DNA of 64,000 nt from Ruminococcus sp. GTDB lineage: Bacteria; Bacillota; Clostridia; Oscillospirales; Ruminococcaceae. Each line of letters starts with the position of its first letter. The first letter of the stretch is position 1. Of the stretch, positions 42,970 through 52,231 are shown in pieces. The notes under the pieces were generated by a model. It made no database searches, was not told the DNA's origin, and saw only the letters and a program-made list of their open reading frames with translations. The DNA lies in the NCBI GenBank assembly GCA_017534595.1, contig JAFXVY010000089.1, positions 103,037 through 167,036 on the forward strand, written 5' to 3'. A program made the position numbers and the translations under genes.

Positions 42970-42994
42970 GACCGCGCTCTTTCAAAACGCGGTC
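42970..42994 (-). terminator. terminator of the DNA glycosylase gene
   Basis: GACCGCG and CGCGGTC form the stem, followed on the minus strand by TTTTTTG. It overlaps the stop codon. Confidence 0.8.
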
Positions 42995-43487
42995 ACAGGC
43001 TGTTTAGAATGATCCTCCAGCTTTCAAGGAGGCGGTCAAGGCTCCAAGCCGCATTTGCCGGGCTGGTGGAGGGCAGCTTTACGGCGGGTATGCCGGTGAG
43101 GGGGAGCTGATATTTCTCATAGACGGCTGCGGCCTTGCCTCCGTTTACAAAGATACGGGTGATGCCTGTCTTTTCGAGCAGAGACTTTATATCTGCGGGG
43201 ACGGCGTTTTTTATGCTGGCGTCGCTGGAGCCCCGGATATCGCACTGAGCGATCACATCCCAGACGGCAATGCCGTGAGCGAGAAGCAGACGCTTCTTTT
43301 CCTCGACAGTTGACGGCGTCGCCTCGCCGAAAAGATATGCGATCAGCCGCCAGAAGCGGTTCTGGGGGTGGCCGTAGTAAAAATCCGTCTCCCGGGACTT
43401 GACGCTCGGAAAGCTGCCGAGTATCAGCACTTTGCTGTTTTGATCGTACACAGGCTCAAAGCCGTGGACAAGATGCTCGTATTCCAT
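42993..43487 (-). CDS. DNA-deoxyinosine glycosylase (uracil-DNA glycosylase superfamily)
   Basis: The enzyme would remove hypoxanthine, and possibly uracil, from DNA. The 164-residue protein has KVLILGSFPSVKSRETDFYYGHPQNRFWR, the family's first motif, then GIAVWDVIAQCDIRGSSDASI, and the late motif KLPSTSPANAAW. Those are the features of the TIGR04274 glycosylase group. The ATG at 43487 follows GGAGG; a longer start at 43511 is less likely. Confidence 0.88.
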   Translation of the reverse strand: MEYEHLVHGFEPVYDQNSKVLILGSFPSVKSRETDFYYGHPQNRFWRLIAYLFGEATPSTVEEKKRLLLAHGIAVWDVIAQCDIRGSSDASIKNAVPADIKSLLEKTGITRIFVNGGKAAAVYEKYQLPLTGIPAVKLPSTSPANAAWSLDRLLESWRIILNSL

Positions 43488-43504
43488 AATACGCCTCCAA
43501 AAAA

Positions 43505-43533
43505 ATATCACACCGGATAAGCCGGTGTGATAT
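43505..43533 (-). terminator. terminator of the prepilin gene
   Basis: ATATCACACCGG and CCGGTGTGATAT form a 12-bp stem, followed by a T-run on the minus strand. Confidence 0.85.
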
Positions 43534-43547
43534 CCTGTTTCAAACCA

Positions 43548-44048
43548 TCAGGTTATAAGATTTGGCCTTGCATCATCCGTCCAGTTATCGGGATTAAGCA
43601 GTGTACCGAGCACGACAGTAGCCTGATCCGCATCCTCTGCGGGGTTGGGGTACTGACCGACGATCGTTTCGGAAGTCTCAACTTCAGCCCACTGCGCACA
43701 GGTGATCCTCTTTGCCGAGTCGATGGACCAGCAGACATAACCGGATGTGATACCGTTATCGCCGAGCGCGACCTTGCAGGCATGCTCAAGATCATTGGAA
43801 TCGTTCAGCGACCTTACCGCGATAGGCGAGTGCATTTCGATATCGGAGATCTGCCCGTCACAGGTAAGAGACGTGATAGCGTAAGTCAGCGCATTGAAAG
43901 CGTTTTTCGCGTTCATATTCGCCGTCCTGAGCTTGCTCTTCTTGACATAGCCCATCAGTGAAGGTATAAGGATAGCAGCCAAAATAGCGATGATGGCTAT
44001 AACTACTATGAGCTCTACGAGTGTAAAGCCTTTTTTGTTGGTTTTCAT
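43548..44048 (-). CDS. type IV prepilin-like protein
   Basis: The 166-residue protein begins with a class-A prepilin leader, KKGFTLVELIVVIAIIAILAAILIPSLMGYVKKSK, where cleavage would follow the Gly and Glu5 is present. The C-terminal head is short, with three cysteines. No pilus assembly ATPase, inner-membrane protein, prepilin peptidase or other pilin lies in the window, so it would need machinery encoded elsewhere. It has its own promoter and terminator. Confidence 0.88.
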   Translation of the reverse strand: MKTNKKGFTLVELIVVIAIIAILAAILIPSLMGYVKKSKLRTANMNAKNAFNALTYAITSLTCDGQISDIEMHSPIAVRSLNDSNDLEHACKVALGDNGITSGYVCWSIDSAKRITCAQWAEVETSETIVGQYPNPAEDADQATVVLGTLLNPDNWTDDARPNLIT

Positions 44049-44075
44049 AATATTACCTCCTCACTTCCCGCGTTC

Positions 44076-44104
44076 ATTATAACAGATTATAATGCACTTG
44101 TCAA
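44076..44104 (-). promoter_or_regulatory. promoter of the prepilin gene
   Basis: TTGACA (44104-44099), 17 bases, TATAAT (44081-44076): full consensus on the minus strand. Confidence 0.9.
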
Positions 44105-44183
44105 CAACCGCCGGCGGTTCGTTAATAAATTGTAATCAGATTTAGATTTAGTTAACAGAATATTTACTATTTATACACACAAA

Positions 44184-44209
44184 ACGGCTCCGCCCGGAGG
44201 CAGAGCCGT
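44184..44209 (-). terminator. terminator of the car operon
   Basis: CGGCTCTGCC and GGCGGAGCCG pair with one mismatch, followed by TTTTGTG on the minus strand, just after the carB-dapF stop codon. Confidence 0.75.
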
Positions 44210-44221
44210 GAAATATGTATA

Positions 44222-47200
44222 TCAAATGATAATAGATCCTGAGAAAACCGTTACCGCGTCGCCGGTCATGAACACTGCATTGTCGGTGTACCTGACCACA
44301 AGATCGCCGCCTCTGAGCCGGACGATGATATCGGTATCCTTCTTGCAGTAGCCGTTGAGCACTGCTGCAACTGCCGCAGCGCAGGCGCCCGTGCCGCAGG
44401 CCCAGGTCTCGCCGGAGCCGCGCTCCCATACTCTCATCTTGAGGGTATGCTCGTCGATGACCTTGATGAACTCGGTGTTGACCCTCTCGGGGAACATCGG
44501 GTCAAACTCGAACTGCGGGCCGACCTTTTCGATCTCGAGACCGTCGATGTTCTTCATGAACACAACCGCGTGGGGGTTGCCCATGGATACGCAGGTCATA
44601 TTGTAGTTCTCGCCGCCGACAGTGACCTCCCTGTTGACCACGGCGCCGTTCTTGTCGGCCTTGAGCTTGACGGGTATCTTTGCCGGGTCGAGGACTGCCC
44701 TGCCCATATTGACGGTAGCGCCGTTGACCTCGCCGTAGTGGCGGGTAAGGCTTATCTTCATGATGCCGCTGAGCGTCTCGACAGTGAAATCGTCTCTGTC
44801 TACAAGGCCGTTGTCTCTCATGAATTTAGCCACGCAACGGATGCCGTTGCCGCACATCTTTCCTTCGGAGCCGTCGAGGTTGAACATCCTCATCCTGCCG
44901 TCGGCGACCTCGGAGCGCTCGATAAGGATGATGCCGTCGCCGCCGATGCCGAAGTGCCTGTCGGAGAGCTTGAGTGCAAGACCCTCGGGGTTGTCGATCT
45001 TCGAGTCGAAGCAGTTGAAGTAAACGTAGTCGTTGCCGCAGCCCTGCATCTTGGTGAAGTCAAGGCGCTTCTTCTCGGTACGCATATTGTTGATATCGAC
45101 GATCTCGGTATTGTCCTCGGTGAACTTGCTCCTGATCGAAGATGCTATGGCGTTGGCTGTATCAATGGAAGTCAGGCAGGGGATGTTTCTCTCTACCGTC
45201 TTTCTTCTGATCTTTACCGAGTCTCTTGTGGGGATACGCCCCTTGGAGGAGGTGGAGATAACGTAGGCTATCTTTCCGCTCTCGATAAGGGTGAGGGTGT
45301 TCTCGTCGGCCTCGTGGATCTTGGCGACAGCCTCGCATGGTACGCCGTGCTCGGTGAGAACGGCTGCGGTGCCGTGGGTAGCGTAGATCTTGAAGCCGAG
45401 GTCGTAGAACATCTTAGCGGTCTGGGGGATCTCGCGCTTATCGGTATCTCTTACGGTAATGAGTACGCCGCCCTTGCTGTCGAGCTTATAGCCGGCAGCG
45501 GTAAGACCCTTGTAAAGCGACTCCTCAAGGCTTGAAGCTACGGCGAGCACCTCGCCTGTGGACTTCATCTCGGGGCCGAGGTGGTTATCTACATCTATGA
45601 GCTTCTCGAAGGAGAATACCGGCACCTTGACCGCCACATAGGGCGAGTTGGGATAGAGCCCGGTGCCGAAGCCCATATCGGCAAGCTTCTCGCCGAGCAT
45701 GGCTCTCGTTGCGAGATCCACCATGGGAACTCCCGTGACCTTGGAGATATAGGGGATCGTTCTTGACGAGCGGGGGTTTACTTCGATGACATACAGCTCG
45801 TCCTGATAGATGAGGTACTGTATGTTGACGAGACCCTTTGTATTGAGGGAGACCGCAAGCTTCTTGGAGCAGTCGATGATACGCTCGATGAGCCTGTCGG
45901 AGACGTTCCAGGCGGGATATACGGCGATGGAGTCGCCGGAATGGATGCCCGCTCTTTCGATATGCTCCATGATGCCGGGGATGAGGATATCCTCGCCGTC
46001 GCAGATCGCATCGACCTCAAGCTCGGGACCCATGAGGTACTTGTCTATGAGCACGGGGTTCTCGATGCCCTGATCGAGTATGATCTTCATATACTCCTTG
46101 ATGTCGGCATCGTTGAAGGCGATTATCATATTCTGTCCGCCGAGAACGTAGGAGGGTCGCATGAGCACGGGGTACTCTATGCGGTTTGCGACCTCAAGAG
46201 CCTCCTCGGTGGTCATTACGGTGAAGCCCTGCGGGCGCTTGATCCTGTGCAGCTCAAGCAGCTCGTCGAAGCGCTCTCTGTCCTCTGCGGCGTCAATGGA
46301 ATCGGGGGGAGTTCCGAGGATGTTTACTCCCTGCGAAGCCAAGAACTTCGTCAGTTTGATAGCGGTCTGTCCGCCGAAGGCGACTACCACTCCGAAGGGC
46401 TTCTCCACGCGGATGATGTTCATTACATCCTCGTCGGTGAGGGGCTCGAAATAGAGCCTGTCAGCGGTGTCGAAGTCGGTGGAGACCGTCTCGGGATTAT
46501 TGTTGACGATAACTACGTCGAAGCCTCTCTCCTTGAGAGCCCATACGCAGTGTACCGAAGCGTAGTCGAACTCGATGCCCTGACCGATACGGATAGGTCC
46601 GGAGCCGAATACTATGACAGTCTTGTTGCCGGTATGCACCGACTTGATGAAGCCGGAGGCCTCGTCCTCGCTGTCATAGGTGGAGTAGAAGTAGGGGGTC
46701 TGTGCGGCGAACTCTGCGGCGCAGGTATCGACCATTTTATATACGGCGTGCAGCGGCCTTTCGACCTTGCTGCCGGTAAGCCTCTCGATCACCTTATCCG
46801 GGAAGCCGAGCTTCTTGGCCTGATGATAGGTCTCGAAGTTTATGCTGCCCTTCTCGAGCTCACGCTCCATTCTGATGAGGTTCATCAGCTTGTAGGTAAA
46901 CCAGGTGTCTATCTTGGTGATATCGAAGATCTCTTCGGGGGTGATGCCTCTTCTCAGCGCCTCGTAGACCACGAAGATACGCTCATCGTTGCAGTCGTGG
47001 AGCTTGGCGGCGATCTCCTCGTCGGAGAGGGGTGCGAGCTTGGGCGAACGCATACAGTCATGACCGATCTCGGCGCCTCTTACAGCCTTCATCATGGCCT
47101 GCTCGAAGGATGTGCCTATGGACATTACCTCGCCGGTAGCCTTCATCTGAGTGCCGAGCTCACGCTTGGCGTATACGAACTTATCGAACGGCCACTTGGG

Positions 47201-48277
47201 CATCTTTACAACGATATAGTCTATCGAAGGCTCGAAGCAGGCGTAGGTCTTGCCGGTAACGGCGTTTATGATCTCGTCGAGGCGGTAGCCTATGGCGATC
47301 TTGGTAGCGACCTTGGCGATCGGATAGCCGGTGGCCTTGGACGCCAGCGCCGACGAACGGGATACACGGGGGTTTACCTCGATGACCGCATACTCGAAGC
47401 TGTCGGGGTTGAGTGCGAACTGGCAGTTGCAGCCGCCCTCTACCTCGAGGGTATCAACTATCTTGAGCGCGGCAGTGCGGAGCATCTGGAACTCCTTGTC
47501 CGCGAGGGTAACACAGGGAGCTACAACGATAGAGTCGCCGGTATGCACGCCAACGGGGTCTACGTTCTCCATTGAGCAGATCGTGATGACGTTGCCTGCG
47601 GAGTCGCGCATTACCTCGAACTCGATCTCCTTCCAGCCGGAGATGCACTTCTCAACGAGCACCTGAGTGATCGGCGAGAGATAGAGGCCGTTGCGTGTGA
47701 TCTCACGCAGCTCTTCCTCGTTGTGTACGATGCCGCCGCCGGTGCCGCCGAGTGTGAATGCGGGACGGATTATAAGCGGATAGCCGACGCCTTCGGTATC
47801 AGCGAACTTAACGGCGTCCTCAACATTGTTTACGACTGTCGAGGGGATGCAGGGCTGACCTATGGACTCCATAGTGTCCTTGAACATCTGCCTGTCCTCG
47901 GCCTTGTCGATGGTGAGGGGCTTTGCACCCAGAAGCTTTACGCCGTACTCCTCGAGGAAGCCGGACTTTGCCAGCTGCATGGAGAGGGTAAGGCCGGTCT
48001 GGCCGCCGAGAGTGGAAAGAACGCTGTCGGGGCGCTCCTTCTTGATGACTCTCTTCACAGTCTCAAGGGTAAGGGGCTCGATATAGATCTTGTCCGCCAT
48101 GGCCTTATCGGTCATGATCGTTGCGGGGTTGGAGTTTATGAGAATTACCTCGAGGCCTTCTTCTTTAAGAGCGCGGCAGGCCTGTGTGCCGGCGTAGTCG
48201 AACTCGGCAGCCTGTCCGATAACGATAGGTCCCGAGCCGATAACGAGAACTCGTTTGATTTCAGGATTCAGCGGCAT
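44222..48277 (-). CDS. carB: carbamoyl-phosphate synthase large subunit fused to diaminopimelate epimerase
   Basis: This 1351-residue protein has a complete CarB (about 1-1070): two ATP-grasp halves (GSGPIVIGQAAEFDYAG and GSGPIRIGQGIEFDYAS) and the allosteric MGS-like domain (YDLGFKIYATHGTAAVL). It continues in frame into a full-length DapF (about 1072-1351: RLDFTKMQGCGNDYVYF, first catalytic Cys in MCGNGIRCVAKF, second in WACGTGACAAAVAAV). CarB makes carbamoyl phosphate for pyrimidines and arginine; DapF turns LL- into meso-diaminopimelate for lysine and peptidoglycan. No stop codon and no ribosome site lies at the junction, so one polypeptide is expected. It follows carA by 3 bases. Confidence 0.93.
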   Translation of the reverse strand: MPLNPEIKRVLVIGSGPIVIGQAAEFDYAGTQACRALKEEGLEVILINSNPATIMTDKAMADKIYIEPLTLETVKRVIKKERPDSVLSTLGGQTGLTLSMQLAKSGFLEEYGVKLLGAKPLTIDKAEDRQMFKDTMESIGQPCIPSTVVNNVEDAVKFADTEGVGYPLIIRPAFTLGGTGGGIVHNEEELREITRNGLYLSPITQVLVEKCISGWKEIEFEVMRDSAGNVITICSMENVDPVGVHTGDSIVVAPCVTLADKEFQMLRTAALKIVDTLEVEGGCNCQFALNPDSFEYAVIEVNPRVSRSSALASKATGYPIAKVATKIAIGYRLDEIINAVTGKTYACFEPSIDYIVVKMPKWPFDKFVYAKRELGTQMKATGEVMSIGTSFEQAMMKAVRGAEIGHDCMRSPKLAPLSDEEIAAKLHDCNDERIFVVYEALRRGITPEEIFDITKIDTWFTYKLMNLIRMERELEKGSINFETYHQAKKLGFPDKVIERLTGSKVERPLHAVYKMVDTCAAEFAAQTPYFYSTYDSEDEASGFIKSVHTGNKTVIVFGSGPIRIGQGIEFDYASVHCVWALKERGFDVVIVNNNPETVSTDFDTADRLYFEPLTDEDVMNIIRVEKPFGVVVAFGGQTAIKLTKFLASQGVNILGTPPDSIDAAEDRERFDELLELHRIKRPQGFTVMTTEEALEVANRIEYPVLMRPSYVLGGQNMIIAFNDADIKEYMKIILDQGIENPVLIDKYLMGPELEVDAICDGEDILIPGIMEHIERAGIHSGDSIAVYPAWNVSDRLIERIIDCSKKLAVSLNTKGLVNIQYLIYQDELYVIEVNPRSSRTIPYISKVTGVPMVDLATRAMLGEKLADMGFGTGLYPNSPYVAVKVPVFSFEKLIDVDNHLGPEMKSTGEVLAVASSLEESLYKGLTAAGYKLDSKGGVLITVRDTDKREIPQTAKMFYDLGFKIYATHGTAAVLTEHGVPCEAVAKIHEADENTLTLIESGKIAYVISTSSKGRIPTRDSVKIRRKTVERNIPCLTSIDTANAIASSIRSKFTEDNTEIVDINNMRTEKKRLDFTKMQGCGNDYVYFNCFDSKIDNPEGLALKLSDRHFGIGGDGIILIERSEVADGRMRMFNLDGSEGKMCGNGIRCVAKFMRDNGLVDRDDFTVETLSGIMKISLTRHYGEVNGATVNMGRAVLDPAKIPVKLKADKNGAVVNREVTVGGENYNMTCVSMGNPHAVVFMKNIDGLEIEKVGPQFEFDPMFPERVNTEFIKVIDEHTLKMRVWERGSGETWACGTGACAAAVAAVLNGYCKKDTDIIVRLRGGDLVVRYTDNAVFMTGDAVTVFSGSIII

Positions 48278-48280
48278 TTC

Positions 48281-49363
48281 TTATTCCCCCTTCCTGTTTC
48301 TGTCGATCATTTCAACAAAGCGGTCGAAAAGGAAGCCGGGATCCTTGGGGCCGCCGCAGGCTTCGGGGTGGAACTGTACCGAGAAGGCTTTTTCCTTGAG
48401 GTACTTTACACCCTCGCAGGTGCCGTCGTTGGTGTTGACGAAGGAGACCTTGGCATAGCTGCCGATCGAATCGTTCACTACCGCGTAGCCGTGATTCTGG
48501 CTGGTGATGTACACCCTGCCGGTCTCCTGATCGGTGACAGGCTGGTTGGCGCCTCTGTGACCGTACTTGAGCTTTTCTGTCCTTGCGCCGTGGGCGAGGG
48601 CATAGAGCTGATGCCCGAGGCAGATCGCAAAGGTAGGTATATTGAGGGGGATGAGCTTTTTGAGCTCGGCGATGATCTCTGTATTCTCAGCCGGGTCGCC
48701 GGGGCCGTTGGAGAGCATGATGCCGTCGGGGGCAAGCTCCTTTACGCGCTCGGCCTTGGTGAACGCGGGAACTACCGTGACCTCACATCCGCGGGAGGTG
48801 AGCTGGGCAGCGATACTGCGCTTGGTGCCGAAGTCATAGAGCACGATGCTCCGCTTCTTCTCGCCCTCCGCCTTGAGGACATATTCCTTATCACAGGTCG
48901 TGTTCTTAACGGCGTCGGTGATCGTGTAGTTGCGCAGCTCGTCAAAGCTGAAGCCTGCGCCCTCACAGACGATCTTGCCGTTCATAACGCCCGATTCGCG
49001 GACTATCTTGGTGAGCTGCCGTGTGTCGATACCACAGAGACCCACAATATTGTTCTGTTTTAAAAAAGTGTCAAGATCACCCTCGCAGCGGAAGTTGCTG
49101 GGCTCCTGACACCATTCTCTGACAATATAAGCTTTGACCTGCGGACGGCTGCTCTGGAAATCTTCGGTCATGATACCGTAGTTTCCGATAAGAGGAAAGG
49201 TCTGTACGACTATCTGACCGTAATAGCTGGGGTCGGTAAGTGTTTCAACGTAACCCGTCATCGAAGTGGTGAACACGATCTCACCGACGGCTTCGCCGAC
49301 AGCACCGAAGCTTTTACCTTCAAATATCGTACCGTTTTCGAGGATAAGGTATGCTTTCTGCAC
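48281..49363 (-). CDS. carA: carbamoyl-phosphate synthase small subunit (glutaminase)
   Basis: CarA hydrolyses glutamine and passes ammonia to CarB. The 360-residue protein has the N-terminal CPSase domain (AYLILENGTIFEGKSFG, TSMTGYVETLTDPSYYGQIV) and a class I glutaminase domain with LSNGPGDP, the catalytic Cys in FAICLGHQLYALAHG and the His/Glu in QFHPEACGGP. The GTG start at 49363 follows AAGGAGG. It is the first gene of the car operon. Confidence 0.95.
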   Translation of the reverse strand: MQKAYLILENGTIFEGKSFGAVGEAVGEIVFTTSMTGYVETLTDPSYYGQIVVQTFPLIGNYGIMTEDFQSSRPQVKAYIVREWCQEPSNFRCEGDLDTFLKQNNIVGLCGIDTRQLTKIVRESGVMNGKIVCEGAGFSFDELRNYTITDAVKNTTCDKEYVLKAEGEKKRSIVLYDFGTKRSIAAQLTSRGCEVTVVPAFTKAERVKELAPDGIMLSNGPGDPAENTEIIAELKKLIPLNIPTFAICLGHQLYALAHGARTEKLKYGHRGANQPVTDQETGRVYITSQNHGYAVVNDSIGSYAKVSFVNTNDGTCEGVKYLKEKAFSVQFHPEACGGPKDPGFLFDRFVEMIDRNRKGE

Positions 49364-49396
49364 GATAAATTCCTCCTTCTGATTTTTTTCTAAAAT

Positions 49397-49425
49397 ATTA
49401 TAGCACAATGTACACCGTTTGTAAA
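49397..49425 (-). promoter_or_regulatory. promoter of the carA-carB/dapF operon
   Basis: TTTACA (49425-49420), 17 bases, TATAAT (49402-49397) on the minus strand. No PyrR-type attenuator was visible in the short leader. Confidence 0.8.
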
Positions 49426-49502
49426 TAGGGATAATGTTAATTTTCTATAACACAAGGCAGGAAATGAACAGAAGTCGGAAAAATACAGGGAAACAAAAAA
49501 AC

Positions 49503-49518
49503 GTGCCTGTCAGGGCAC
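49503..49518 (-). terminator. second terminator downstream of the lipoprotein gene
   Basis: GTGCCC and GGGCAC-type arms around a 4-base loop, followed by TTTTTTTG on the minus strand. The gap from here to the first terminator is AT-rich and holds no gene. Confidence 0.55.
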
Positions 49519-49578
49519 ACCTCAATTATCCATTATTCACTATTTTTTTTAATTCTTCATTTGCGCCCCGGCGCGCAC

Positions 49579-49622
49579 AAAAAAAGGCCGCCCCCGCTCG
49601 ATCGAAGCGGAGGCTCCTTTTT
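49579..49622 (-). terminator. terminator of the lipoprotein gene
   Basis: On the minus strand AAGGAGCCTCCGCT and AGCGGGGGCGGCCTT form an imperfect stem flanked by A- and T-runs (TTTTTTTG). Confidence 0.7.
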
Positions 49623-49660
49623 TGGATCTATGTAGGATCTATGTTCACCCGAACCTGCTG

Positions 49661-50473
49661 TCAGCTTGCCGCGTCCGGCAAAGCGGGTTCGAGAGTATCG
49701 CGGTCGAGCACTGTCTGTCCCTCGAAAACAGTCTCGCCGCTTTCCTTGTCGGTAAGCACGAGGCCGAGCTTGTAATCGCCGCCGTAGGTGAGTGCGGCGC
49801 TGCACAGCCTGCCCTCGCAGATACCGTCAAAGGCCTTGTAGTAGTCTTGCTTGACCGTCTGTCTGAACTCATACCCCTCAGAAGACTCTTCGATACAGAG
49901 AATGTACACGACCGGGAATTTGTTTTCGGCATTGACCGTATCGTCAGAGACGACTACCCTGCCGTCCTCGGCGGCAAAGGTTTGGAGCCTGCCGTTGTCA
50001 AACTCGGCCTGGCCGGACTGTACCCAGCTGCCGCCGCCGTTGACTGTATAGTAATTCGCAAAGTAGATGTGCCCCGCAGCTGTACCCATCGGAACGAGAC
50101 AGTAGGCGATGCCGTCACCGATAACGTTGCCGCGTCCGGCTTCAAGACATTCACCGAAGGTAACGGTGCCTTCCTGAGTCTGAAACTCGCTGTTAAGATC
50201 CACCGTGCCCTTGAGATCCTCGTAGGTCACGGGAGCCGCCGGCTGCATGGGGGGCGTGGTCGTGGTCTCGGGCTCCGCTGCCGTTTCGGACACCGGCTCG
50301 GTGGTAAGTCCCGTTTCTGTCTCGGAGGCCTGAGTCCCGGGAGCCTCGAGGGTCTGCGCAACGGACTGTGTACCCGTGCCGGCTTCTATCGGAGCCGCGC
50401 TGCTTGTGCTCTCGCCGCAGGCCGAAAGTGCCAGAGCCGCGGCTGCGAGCAGGATTAAGTATTTTCCGGACAT
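49661..50473 (-). CDS. hypothetical lipoprotein
   Basis: The 270-residue protein has a signal peptide with lipobox LSACG (about 16-20), a Thr/Glu/Pro-rich spacer of about 65 residues, and a globular domain of about 185 residues (YEDLKGTVDLNSEFQTQEGTVTFGE, IYFANYYTVNGGGSW, YEFRQTVKQDYYKAFDG). I recognise no family in the domain. It has its own promoter and tandem terminators and is not linked to its neighbours. Confidence 0.8.
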   Translation of the reverse strand: MSGKYLILLAAAALALSACGESTSSAAPIEAGTGTQSVAQTLEAPGTQASETETGLTTEPVSETAAEPETTTTPPMQPAAPVTYEDLKGTVDLNSEFQTQEGTVTFGECLEAGRGNVIGDGIAYCLVPMGTAAGHIYFANYYTVNGGGSWVQSGQAEFDNGRLQTFAAEDGRVVVSDDTVNAENKFPVVYILCIEESSEGYEFRQTVKQDYYKAFDGICEGRLCSAALTYGGDYKLGLVLTDKESGETVFEGQTVLDRDTLEPALPDAAS

Positions 50474-50524
50474 AGTTTTTTTCCTTTCGCTTCCGTGGGA
50501 TCGTGATCCCCTGTATCTGCTTGA

Positions 50525-50553
50525 ATTATAGCACGGGGGATATCCAAAATCAA
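50525..50553 (-). promoter_or_regulatory. promoter of the lipoprotein gene
   Basis: TTGATT (50553-50548), 17 bases, TATAAT (50530-50525) on the minus strand. Confidence 0.8.
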
Positions 50554-50616
50554 GATAAAAATAATGACAATTACGCTTCCTGTTTTACACTTCAATTACA
50601 ATTATTGCTAAAATGC

Positions 50617-50649
50617 GAAAAAACCGCCCGCATTTCGCAGACGGCTTTT
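50617..50649 (-). terminator. terminator of the NhaC-like gene
   Basis: On the minus strand AGCCGTCTGCG and GCGGGCGGTT form an imperfect stem followed by TTTTTTCG. Confidence 0.7.
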
Positions 50650-50657
50650 ACTGTTTG

Positions 50658-52196
50658 TTAATCTTCGGGGGTATCCTCCGGGGGAGCGGGGGCATCGGAT
50701 CCTGTCTTGGGGACGGGGTCCGACCTGCCTCCGGAGACGTATTTTATCAGCATCACGCAGAACACGGTAACAGCGATACCGATAAACAGGCAGGGTATCC
50801 AGCTTTTTGCGAGTCCGGCGATAATATACATAAGGAATGAGATCACCGCAACGATTATCGCATAGGGCAGCTGTGACGAAACGTGTTCAACGTGGACGCA
50901 GCGTGCTCCGGCGGAGGCCATGATAGTCGTATCGGAGATGGGCGAGCAGTGGTCGCCGCAGACAGAGCCTGCCATGCAGGCGGAGATAGCGATTATCATA
51001 AGGGTCTTGTCGGATGAAGCAAAGACGTTCACAACTATCGGGATGAGTATTCCGAAGGTGCCCCAGGAGGTACCGGTGGCAAAGGACAGCAGCGCCGCGA
51101 TCACGAAGATTATCGCCGGCAGCAGCCATTCAAAGCCGGCAGCGCTCTTGTCAACGACAGAAGCTACATACTCTGCGGCGCCGAGACTGTCGGTCATAGC
51201 CTTGAGCGTCCAGGCAAAGGTGAGAATGAGTATTGCGGGCACCATAGCTTTGAAGCCCTCGGGCAGGCTCTCCATACATGATCTGAAATTTATAATGCGT
51301 CTGCACATATAGAAGATGATCGTGAAGATCAGCGCTCCGAGAGAGCCGATAACGAGGCCCTTGGAGGCGTTGCAGTTGGCGAAGGCGTCAACGAAGCTCT
51401 CGCCGTCGAAGAAGCCGCCGGTATAGATCATACCGAGCACGCAGGTGCCGATAAGAACGACTATCGGAAGTATAAGGTCGATGACCTTGCCCTTGGTCTT
51501 GCGCTCCTCTGCTTTCTCGTTAAGTATCTCAGCTTTGGCTGCGATCGCTTCATAGCGCTTCATGGGACCGAAATCGACCTTGAACAGCACCAGCGAGATC
51601 ATAAAAACGATAGTCAGCAGGGCATAATAGTTATAGGGTATCGCGCGGACGAACAGCGAGAAGCCGTCCTCGTCCTTGACGAAGCCGGTGACGGCGGCAG
51701 CCCATGAGGATATGGGGGCTATGATACACACCGGTGCGGCTGTGGCGTCGATGAGGTATGCGAGCTTCTGCTTTGAGATCTTATGCCTCGAGGCAACGGG
51801 AGACATAACGCTGCCGACGGTAAGGCAGTTGAAGTAATCGTCCACGAAGATGAGCACGCCGAGGGCGATAGTTGCAAGCTGGGCTCCCACTTTCGTCTTG
51901 ATATGCTTCTGCGCCCAGATGCCGAATGCAGCCGAGCCGCCTGATTTGTTCATCATGGCGACTATCATGCCGAGTATGACGAGGAATATAAGTATCCCGA
52001 CGTTATAGGAGTCGGCAAGCGAGGCAACGAAGCCGTCGTCGATTATATGGTTCATAGCTTTAAGCGGAGAGAACTCGGCATAGAACAGTCCGCCGAGAAC
52101 TATACCGATGAACAGCGAGCTGAAGACCTCCTTGGTCAGCAGGGCGAGCAGGATAGCAACGATAGGCGGAACGAGCGCCCAGAAGGTACCTGCCAT
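50658..52196 (-). CDS. NhaC-family Na+/H+ antiporter
   Basis: The 512-residue membrane protein has about 12 hydrophobic helices and NhaC-type features: LVPPIVAILLALLTKEV at the start, IFVDDYFNCLTVGSVMSPV, IISSWAAAVTGF-like helix (ICIIAPISSWAAAVTGF), ATGTSWGTFGILIPI and GSVCGDHCSPISDTTIM. NhaC proteins exchange Na+ (or malate/lactate in MleN) for H+; the exact cargo is uncertain. A cytosolic loop after helix 6 is charged (KAEILNEKAEERKTKGK). The C-terminal tail is proline- and acid-rich. Confidence 0.9.
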   Translation of the reverse strand: MAGTFWALVPPIVAILLALLTKEVFSSLFIGIVLGGLFYAEFSPLKAMNHIIDDGFVASLADSYNVGILIFLVILGMIVAMMNKSGGSAAFGIWAQKHIKTKVGAQLATIALGVLIFVDDYFNCLTVGSVMSPVASRHKISKQKLAYLIDATAAPVCIIAPISSWAAAVTGFVKDEDGFSLFVRAIPYNYYALLTIVFMISLVLFKVDFGPMKRYEAIAAKAEILNEKAEERKTKGKVIDLILPIVVLIGTCVLGMIYTGGFFDGESFVDAFANCNASKGLVIGSLGALIFTIIFYMCRRIINFRSCMESLPEGFKAMVPAILILTFAWTLKAMTDSLGAAEYVASVVDKSAAGFEWLLPAIIFVIAALLSFATGTSWGTFGILIPIVVNVFASSDKTLMIIAISACMAGSVCGDHCSPISDTTIMASAGARCVHVEHVSSQLPYAIIVAVISFLMYIIAGLAKSWIPCLFIGIAVTVFCVMLIKYVSGGRSDPVPKTGSDAPAPPEDTPED

Positions 52197-52231
52197 AAAA
52201 CATCACATCCTTTGATTTACTTCCAAAACAA

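Noticed and set aside
45060-45095. Separate dapF gene starting inside the carB frame
   Set aside because: The Met before the DapF domain has no Shine-Dalgarno and no stop codon ends CarB; a fusion fits better.
49520-49578. AT-rich stretch between the two terminators as a gene or promoter
   Set aside because: It has no ORF or promoter pair; it looks like degenerate AT-rich repeat sequence.
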